DNA of 64,000 nt, taken from the NCBI GenBank assembly GCA_018340375.1, contig JAFFJZ010000001.1:15828001-15892000 (forward strand), read 5' to 3'. The position numbers and the translations under genes are program-made. Every line of letters starts with the position of its first letter. Position 1 is the first letter of the stretch. This DNA comes from Gonatopus flavifemur (lineage: Eukaryota > Arthropoda > Insecta > Hymenoptera > Dryinidae). Below are positions 56,437 through 64,000 of this stretch, piece after piece. The notes under the pieces are model-generated. The model was not told where the DNA came from. It did no database searches and saw only the letters and a list, made by a program, of their open reading frames with translations.

Positions 56437-56677
56437 GCAACCCCTGAAGATGCAACCAGACCTATTGGTTAGAAAAGAGGACAACCAAAACTATTCTGAC
56501 AAATTATTCGAGAACAAAGGAATGAAATCAAAATATCACTCTATACAGACGTTCTTCGATCAATAAAGACGGTCTGTACAGAGCGATATTTTTCTTTTAT
56601 TGCTTGATTTTCGAATAATTTGTCAGAAAAGATTTGGCTCGGGTTGCATCGTCAGGAGCCGCTGGTATCTCGATCAG
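56437..56677. repeat. Dispersed repeat, copy 2 (GATGCAACC ends)
   Basis: Homologous over its full length to 16280-16522 in the same orientation, 40 kb away: GGCAACCCCTGAAGATGCAA at the left, GGGTTGCATCGTCAGGAGC at the right, with the same internal ACAGACN...GGTCTGTAC hairpin. Confidence 0.82.
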
Positions 56678-56689
56678 AGCGAAATCTAC

Positions 56690-57015
56690 TTTTTGACCCC
56701 ACACTTGCGCGGAAAGCAGCTCTTCGTTGACTGGTTTTTGGAGGAGAAAGTGATCAATTCAAGAATAATGTTGTCAAACTGACTCATATGACGGCAGGCA
56801 GTGGGTCGGAAATTTCTCTCCCCGCGAAGCGGGTTGGAAGTTACTTTCGTCCCTGTGCAGTTGTGGGAAGAAATAGTGTGTTCACCTCAATGCAAAAGTG
56901 TAATTTCCACTCATGTGATTGTTTGATTCAGTCTCCAACTCGGATAAAGCCAACTTCAAACTCGTCCGAAATTACGTACTTTCCTCCCTTGGTGGAAAAT
57001 ATACTATTTTGTCTT
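56690..57015. repeat. Dispersed repeat related to 44879-45190
   Basis: GTGCAGTTGTGGGAAGAAAT then AGTGTGTTCACCTC at 56857-56889 matches the reverse complement of 44995-45025. Flanking GGAGGAGAAAGTG and GCGGAAAG segments match 45130-45180. A second, less compact copy of that family. Confidence 0.65.
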
Positions 57016-57186
57016 AAACCGAGGGGAAAAACTTGTGGAGCCAATATTTGGACGATTTCAAGAAATAGTTCGATTACAAGATGTCATTTGTTCACAATGC
57101 ATGCGTTGGAAAATAATTGTTCTCCGGATCATAAAAAGACCTAAGTAGCTACTGATTCATCAAAATTCTGAAATATAGGTCTTTTA

Positions 57187-57714
57187 CCCCGGTGAAAATG
57201 GAAACTGAAATGAAGCGTAGACGAAAAGTATGGTGGAGCGTAACAGAAACGTTAATGAAAAGTGAACAAAGAGTAAATAGAACGGTTTCGAAGAGTACTT
57301 GAAGCGAAGTTTGGAACAAAAAAAGCGTATAAAAATCAACGCTCCATGAAGAGTATGAACAATATAAGAGGATACAAATTTTAACCACTTGGCGAGATTT
57401 GAACTCATGGTTTTCATCATTGCAATCCAGCGTCTTACCTATTCAGCCATAGAATGCTATGATTTCTGACGGTTTAAAACCGATACTCAAAGTCTGTATG
57501 AAATGATTCGCATTACCTTTCATGGAATGTAACAGTACTCTTCCCAAAATGGCATTGAACGTTTATAAAGCGTATTGATAACGTATAATTTCAGTACTCT
57601 ACAACAAGCAATTATTATACGCTTCGGCAAGAGAAGATTGGAACCTTTTCACGTTTTTTCTCAGCTTCGAATGCGCTTACTACGAGCGTATATTTTCACC
57701 AGGGTACTGCAGTG
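57187..57714. mobile_element. TA-flanked CCCTGGTGAAAAT-type element with tRNA-like core
   Basis: CCCCGGTGAAAAT at 57187 and ATTTTCACCAGGG ending at 57714, with TA on both sides (57185-57186, 57715-57716). At 528 bp it is far longer than its 143-bp relative at 24010. Its middle contains the tRNA-like segment at 57371-57460. Confidence 0.85.
57371..57460 (-). other. tRNA-like segment (pol III A/B boxes), probably SINE-derived
   Basis: On the minus strand TGGCTGAATAGG (A-box-like) is followed by GAGTTCAAATCTC (B-box-like) with tRNA-like spacing. The acceptor and anticodon stems do not pair, so it is not a functional tRNA. Likely the head of a tRNA-derived SINE or a chance capture. Confidence 0.35.
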
Positions 57715-57996
57715 TTGAACTACAAAAGTGAACCTGTATTTGATTTCGAGGTGCCACACGGGATATTTGGGAATTGATTTCAAATATTCATTGAATAGAG
57801 TGGAAGTCTATCAATGAAAAAGTTATTCATGAGTGTAAATATGATGAGATTTGAGGGGAGGTTCTCATCGAATAATGAGGCTCAGTGATCTTCCACATAT
57901 TTTTCTACTAAATTTCAATTATTTTTGAATCTAAACAAGGGAACAGGAAATGAGAAGGGATACGGAAATCACAAAAGCACAATCTTTTTTCTATTA

Positions 57997-59007
57997 CACG
58001 GAGAAAAATTTGATTGTGAAAATTACTATTTTTTGTCGTAAACTAGTATTATTGGAAACTATTGACAGTAATTTGTAACCTAAGTGTATTATTTTATACC
58101 CACGTAGTAAATAATCGTCGGCTACGTCGATGGTGAAAATGAAGATTCAGCGTGAGAAAATAAATTTCAGTAATAACAACTATGAACAAACGAAATAAAT
58201 ACCTTTTTTAATGAAAATTATCACCACTTGACAATAATAGATTTTGTTTGAACAACTATTCTGAATTTTGAAACTCACGAATCACATTTACTACCAATGA
58301 CGGGTCGGTATAATACAAGCACTGTACATAAAATATTTTCCAACAGCGCTCGAGATTTTCTCACAATTATCGCACACAACAAGTTGCCCAGTTTAGGTTC
58401 CCTCGTTTAGTCTTTCAATGAAACTTCAAAACAGCGAATTCATAAGTGCGAGCGTAGCAAAGCGGCTTTAATTGTAAGGTTTATAGGTAGATATAAGTAC
58501 ATTATTCTTAAGTTCAAATCCCCTCCGCGTCATTAGGATTTTTCATTATAAACTGTACTCAAGAATGTATTAAAAATCACATGATTGCAATCAACAAATA
58601 TGGTGGTAATAACTCGAAGGTTGGACAACATGAACTAACAAATGTGCCTGGAAATATGTTTTCGCAAGTAAATTTTTTGTTTCATTTTAGTGAATGATAT
58701 TATCATCATTGCTGGTGGAAATTATTGCCTTTGCTTCGATTTTGAGAGCTCTTGCTACCGAGAATATTGAAATAAAGTGTGAAGAAACATTACGATCGCT
58801 GATGGTAAAAAGTATTAGCACTGCCTGAAATCATCAGTATTACCTTTCTTAGTTTTCCTGAAGAAATTTTGAAATTTTTGACAAAGTGAAGTTTACCATC
58901 GTGATAATTTTATTTCCAAGCTATTCCCAATAGTTTCAGTTTACCAATTTTTATGATGATATTACCTACGTGTTTTACCACTTTCAACCATCAAATTTCT
59001 CTCCGTG
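57997..59007. mobile_element. 1 kb TA-CAC-type element (CACGGAGAAAAATTT ends)
   Basis: CACGGAGAAAAATTTGA at 57997 and AAATTTCTCTCCGTG ending at 59007, flanked by TA. Longest member of the group here. Inner words pair loosely (TTACTATTTT / CACTTTGT), with no transposase. It also contains A/B-box-like sequence at 58455-58521. Confidence 0.82.
58455..58521 (+). other. Second tRNA-like A/B box pair
   Basis: TAGCAAAGCGG at 58455 fits an A box and AGTTCAAATCC at 58511 fits a B box, 45 bases apart. Flanking stems do not fold into a cloverleaf by eye. Confidence 0.3.
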
Positions 59008-59450
59008 TACTTTTTTTTTGTTCCTGATAGGATGTAAGGGGTCTTTTTCGTCAAGGATTGTCGACTTACGATTTCACTATTGATTGATCAATTCTTTCGA
59101 GTCTGCTTGATATCAGTTGATTTTAGTATATGTACGATATTATTTATTATACTGTATAATGATTTTCATTCATTCTTTTCTGATGTTATTTTCAATAAGG
59201 TATTACACCGTGACGTATGTCGTATCAAGTTACTTATTCACTTCTTGATCATTGCTATCCATATACTTTTACCTTAACCCATTTTTTCAAGTATTATACT
59301 TCTCCATTTTCCATTCTAATCATCTGTGATGAATACATTGTAAACACTCTTCTGTAATACTACATTCCGACAGCTTTGAGTTGCATTTGTTTCTCAACAA
59401 TTTTTTCAGAAAAGTATATTCATTGTAATCGGACTAATTCGGACAGTTTT

Positions 59451-59702
59451 TCTTGGAGTGAAAAGCCACTCCTAAAGAATTAAAATACCGCAAATACGAG
59501 AGGAGCAAGAATTCAACTCTATGATAGTGGATTTTCACTACATTAGAGTCAAAATATCACTCTTATAAAATGGGGCAATTTTACTCTTCGAAGCGAGTCA
59601 AAATTCTCTAGGGTCTAAGAGATGGCCTTGAGAATGAATTTCCACTTTAATACAGTGGAGTTCTCAATTCTCTCGTACTCGCAGTATTTTCACTCCAAGA
59701 AA
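59451..59702. repeat. Foldback of GAGTGAAA words
   Basis: TTCTTGGAGTGAAAA at 59451 faces TTTTCACTCCAAGAA ending at 59702. The body repeats AGAGTNAAAAT/ATTTTCACT words. Same vocabulary as 47604-47860. Confidence 0.82.
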
Positions 59703-60900
59703 TTTAGAGAGTATCGATAAATTCTTATTGAATTCGGGTTTCTGCAAAAAATCTTTGTTGGTAAAAGCCATGAATTTTATAGCATTTTGATTTGCATATA
59801 GAGCAAAAATTTCTTCATCTCAATTCTTCTCCCATCCAAGGTCATTTTTTTAAGCTCATACCAGCACTTTCAGAACATGACGTTGGTTTACACAAGACAA
59901 GGCAAGACAAGGATTACCACTATTCCTTCGAGTTGAAGAATGGTTGTATATAAACACTTATGCGTCGTGAAATCGTTCTTGCTATAAAAATCCTTTTCAT
60001 GCATTTCTCATGTGTTTTTCTGTGTAGTAACTATAATCACAGTATTCGGGATGTGACCATCTCACGCCTGTATGTTTTTCACATACATATTCATTTCAAA
60101 AAGAACTCCCGATTAACGATAGATAAAAAAGAGAGTTGAATCATTTTTTGGCGCAAAATGTAAGTATAGTATATCGTGGTGTAATAATAGTGAGTGGTAA
60201 TTGAAAAATCAACCTCTTTCGTGGCACTGTCTTAAGAATAAATATTTTATTGTCGGTACTGATTTCAAGACTTGAAAGCTAAACATAGCCTTCATAACGA
60301 TGTCGTTAACGTACTGTGCGAAAGTTGACGTTAATGGAAAGTGGTACGGAAAGGGTAAATGAACCATTACGAAATGTCATTTCTCACCTTTCTGATGCAC
60401 ACAAAAAATGTATACATATATGTATATTTATGCGTATGTGTGTGTATCTTTGTATGTGAATTTACCAATTCCTACAAACAAACCAAGTAACGACAAGTTA
60501 AGTCACGTCTAAGGGCACAAAAATCAAAATTTTATGATGACTCATTCATATACAGCATCAAGAAATCATTAAAATAATTTAAATACGTGAATTGAAGTTT
60601 TCTTGGCTGAGCGATATCATTATTGTTAATTGCATGATTATACTAAAATCTTTTGCTTCAACAAGATCTCCTCCATCAACTAAATAATCCTTGTATGAAT
60701 GAAATAAGTCAATCATGATCTACAAGAACATCGAAAAGTACACGGCTCAGTTTCATGTGCGCGATGTGTTACACATTCGAAAAGTTCATGCAGTTTACAA
60801 ATGGTCCAGTATTGGTGAAGTTGTATTCAACAGACTACGGAAAAAGCAATCGTTTCTATTCAAGGTCATTGCTGTTTTTTTATTGTAAAGTAAGACTAGT
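59703..60900. other. Nothing identified
   Basis: AT-rich with a short imperfect TATG/TGTG stretch near 60408-60445. No exon-like frames. Confidence 0.35.
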
Positions 60901-60906
60901 TTTCAA

Positions 60907-61985
60907 CTCAAATTTCAGGAATATCTGTTTGCAAAGTTGATAACACTGTGAAAGTGATTCAGGCAATTTTTACGATATCTGATTTTATTGAAGAAAGAAG
61001 TTGCGTTGAATTTTGTTTACGAAATGGAATCTCTGCTGCGGAAACATTTAAAATGTTCCAGAGGGCCTACGGTGAGTACTGTGCTGATAATGCCAGGCTG
61101 ATTAGGACAAAAAGTAGTTGTCCTGCTCTGAACCAAAAACACTCAATTTCGATTGGTACCAAAAACATTCAATTCTTTTTAAAAAAGACTATCACGATAA
61201 GGGATGTGAATAGATAATTTCTGTTCCCTTTATACAACGCATCACACTGTAAAAAATTGGCAGTGTTAGAAAAAGTTGACACCGAAAAGTGTTCTTTTAA
61301 CACCACATGGTGTCATTTTTACACCGTAAAGTTTTATTCTAACACCGTTTGGTGTTATTTTGACACCGATTTTTGGGTGGACATGTATAGAAACCGTGTG
61401 GTGTTGATTCTGTGTTAATTTTGACACTGCTTTGACACCGTATTTTTTACAGTGTATCACGGAGGATGACACTTGGATCTATGCTCATAATCCGAAAACA
61501 ACCTACTAATCGAATGAATATTGTGCCACAGGTGGAAGAAGACTGAAATGATTGCGCCAAAGTCGTTCAAAAATCAAGGTTATGGTAGGAGTTTTCTTCA
61601 ATTATCGTGGTGTTATGCATTATGAGGTTTTTTCTCCGCGCCAAACTGTCAACAAGGGATATTATTCGCTCCTTCATGCGTCGTTTGTGTGAAGCTATTT
61701 GCAAAGAGAGGCTGGATTTATGGTCGGACGACTCTTGGTCTTTTTGCATTGGGATAATACGCCAGCTTACTCTAGATTGGTTCTTCGTGATTTTTTTTTG
61801 CCAAAAATTTAACCAATATCACTCTACAACCACCGTATCCACCTGATTCAGCACTGTTCTATTGTTGGCTATTTCCTAAATTCAAAAAATCGCTCTGGGG
61901 ACACCCTTTGGAATCGATCAACGAGATTCTCAGCGTGTTTCGAAGAACATCAGTACAATGTTCAGCAAAGTTACTGCGCGAGTAT
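60907..61985 (+). pseudogene. Mariner relic 3 (irritans/cecropia-like), interrupted
   Basis: The leader (TTTTACGATATCTGATTTTA) is followed by the N-terminal helix-turn-helix start, ERSCVEFCLRNGISAAETFK then MFQRAYGEY (60980-61070), and a gap with unrelated sequence. Coding resumes at the catalytic region ITEDDTWIYAHNPKTT (Gly-Asp-Glu changed to Glu-Asp-Asp), split by an inserted element at 61255. Further remnants include WKKTEMIAPKS, QPPYPPDSALFYCWLFPKFK (third catalytic Asp context) and SLWGHPLESINEI. Many stops and frameshifts; inactive. Same family as relic 2. Confidence 0.85.
61255..61454. mobile_element. TA-CACTG-type element inserted in mariner relic 3, GGTGTT words
   Basis: CACTGTAAAAAATTGGCAGT at 61255, complement TTTTTTACAGTG ending at 61454. 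TA lies at the right and CA (a mutated TA) at the left. Excising the element with one TA rejoins CGC-AT and TATC-ACG as RIIT, the expected mariner sequence. The body repeats AACACC/GGTGTT words. Confidence 0.92.
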
Positions 61986-63080
61986 CGAGCCATCTCGCAA
62001 CTTCCTCATAAGTAGTTTGTGTTTCATAATCTCAGGTCCAAGAAAAATGACACATATTTGACGTTCGGGTCTTCCAAGAACATCTACAGATGTGTATCCA
62101 AAATATTTGAGTGAGTCAATTAGGATTAATGTTTTATGAGAACTTCTCTCGAGAGAGAGAACCTACGAATAATAAGAATTTTTCATTGCTCAACAAAAAT
62201 CGAATTCATCATCATACAACTCGTCCAAAGATTAATATCCTTTGTAACATATAAGGAATTCAGTTGAGAATTCCTAATACATTCAAGTGAAAATGAAAGG
62301 TCCAGGGAAAGTATGAGACATGTTGAAAACATTCTTTCTTCCCTCAGGTAGTCATTCGAAACATTGTAGAAACATAAAATCATCCAATTCAAATGTCTTT
62401 TCGAATATATGTATTCAGTATTCAAATGAAAATGAAAGTGCATTAGTAGTATTATGTCAAAATACTTTGGAATGATACTGTATGTGAGTGATAGTTTAGG
62501 TCATGGTCACTATTGGATGAATCTTTGTCGGTTGAGGACTTCGATATGAATATCAATAAGATTGAGAAATTTTATCTCCTGCTTTCCCTATGCAAGGTAT
62601 TCAGTGTTGACCATCATATGCATACATATTAATTATAATGCAACTTTGATATGACGCAAAGAAAAATTGTAAAAAGTTTTATTTGTTTGTATCGCACAGC
62701 TGTTCGTTGTTTTTGAAATGTCTTTTCAAGGCTCAACGGATTGACTGTTTCAAGTAGAAAATGTGCGTTTTCACCACAGATCGTGCAGTGAAAAAATATG
62801 TGATTATTGTAAAGATCTGAAGTATGATTAGAGCAGTGAACTTTATGCACACTGAAATGAACACTGGCGAGATTAGTTGCGTCAGAGAGGAATAGTTGAA
62901 GGTTGTGTGTTGAAAAGAGGTTAAGATATCCTGACGGGACTTGGATAGCGATTTGGTCGATTAATACTCAAAGAACTCTGTATGATCTGAGCAGAGACAG
63001 AAATATTGGATGGTGTGTATATTCGAAAGAAAAGGGAGTACACCAGGACAATAATATTCGGCTGACGGGATTCAAATATA
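61986..63080. other. Nothing identified
   Basis: AT-rich sequence without recognisable genes or paired element ends. Confidence 0.35.
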
Positions 63081-63336
63081 CACTGTAAAAAATTTGTGGA
63101 GTTTTTCTTTACACAGTTGATGGATTCCTTCCCCTCGTCGCGGGGGAATGGTTTTTTTTCCATAAAAAATGAGAGATTTTCCCACCACTTGGAGGAACTA
63201 TTTGGTTCTTCGGGTGTTGAATACCCTACAATTGAAGGGAAAGTCCACCAAATTATGGTGGAAAATTCCCCATCTATGAAGGAACTTTGCTGCCACCATT
63301 TTTTGGGGGAGAATTCCACAATTATTTCTTAGAGTG
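63081..63336. mobile_element. TA-CACTG-type element with CCACC/GGTGG words
   Basis: CACTGTAAAAAATTTGTGGA at 63081 and the diverged complement TTCTTAGAGTG ending at 63336, flanked by TA. The body contains GGAATGG, CCACCA and GTGGTG words. Mirror frames on both strands are by-products. Confidence 0.8.
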
Positions 63337-64000
63337 TAGGATATTTCGGGAGTAGGTAGCCTGGGCCACTTATATTTCTTTGAAAAGTATTGGTGGACAA
63401 ATTTTCGATTTTTTATAGGAAGTGAAGAAAGTGATCTGAGCGATGTATATCCAAATTTAAGGAAAAAAATTGGATCTTCTTTTTTCCAGAGAAATATAGT
63501 GATCTCAAATCTGGAAAACGAGAGTAAATTTTTTTCGTTCCAAGTTTTTCTCGAATAAGAGTGGTAAAACTAAATTTTTATTCTTGATTAGGCAATTAAA
63601 AGGGAGCATCTGAAAATACACTTTAATAAATTCAAGGATAAAATCATTTTTACGAACAATTTTATTTGAAAAAAAATATCAGAGTTTAACATCGGGTGCC
63701 TTGTCGGGTGGCTACAATGTCACCAGATGCGTTTCAATTCGACGTTTTATATCTTTTATGAAGTTTTTATGGGAAACAAGCAATCAAAGTCATGGAGAAT
63801 ATCAATTTTCTCCACAAATCAGGTTCCCACGACTCAAAAAACTCAGATTCCTGTTCATCCCGTTCTGAAATCATGATAATAATTTAACATCCATAAACAA
63901 CAACTTTGATCATTTTTGCATCAGTCTGAGCAGTATTGTGTAGAATAATGGTCCATTCTTTTTATTTTTTATGATGTTGAGTATCGGAGAATTTGTATGC
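63337..64000. other. Window end, nothing identified
   Basis: AT-rich sequence. No element end, exon or RNA gene recognised. Confidence 0.35.

Noticed and set aside
57371..57460. A functional tRNA gene on the minus strand.
   Set aside because: A- and B-box-like sequences are present, but the acceptor, anticodon and T stems do not pair, so it is reported only as a tRNA-like segment.

Overview
The window is AT-rich eukaryotic DNA, most likely from an insect. Genes are split by long GT-AG introns, the space between exons is packed with short inverted-repeat transposons and broken mariner copies, and the larger of the two genes is an ABC transporter of the arthropod ABCH type. A hymenopteran source would fit, but that is a weak inference. 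I see no bacterial gene organisation, operons, CRISPR arrays or rRNA.

Two host genes can be supported exon by exon, and they converge. On the + strand a CRAL-TRIO (SEC14-like) lipid-transfer protein of the alpha-tocopherol-transfer-protein-like group runs from 4228 to 13335. Four exons give 238 residues, and the first roughly 60 residues are not found. On the - strand an ABC half-transporter runs from 51072 down to 26320. Thirteen exons give 790 residues with a complete nucleotide-binding domain followed by a complete ABC-2 type membrane domain; the extreme N-terminal exon(s) are not found. All splice junctions were checked for GT/AG and reading phase, and the spliced frames are open throughout. 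The genes are tail to tail, 13 kb apart, and nothing suggests a shared function beyond both handling lipophilic molecules.

Region by region: 1-4227 is repeats (a 1.1 kb foldback, two back-to-back palindromes, and two short inverted-repeat elements, one with a recognisable empty site). 4228-13335 is the CRAL-TRIO gene, whose 7.6 kb second intron holds a 2.3 kb composite element, a 69-bp tandem repeat and a dead mariner transposase carrying its own insertion. 13336-26319 is an intergenic desert with about a dozen small elements. 26320-51072 is the ABC transporter with element-rich introns. 51073-64000 lies upstream of it and contains two related mariner relics, nested elements and two tRNA-like (pol III box) segments.

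The most unusual theme is the repeat content. Many elements are bounded by short terminal inverted repeats, often with a TA target duplication. Their interiors are not genes but degenerate arrays of one short palindromic word, different in each family (for example variants of CTCTGAATTCAGAG, TTGCTGAATTAGCAA, TAGGGCC/GGCCCTA and AAAGATATCTTT). At least four terminal types recur here. Two insertions into mariner relics and one into another repeat let the pre-insertion sequence be read off, so these are real mobile units.
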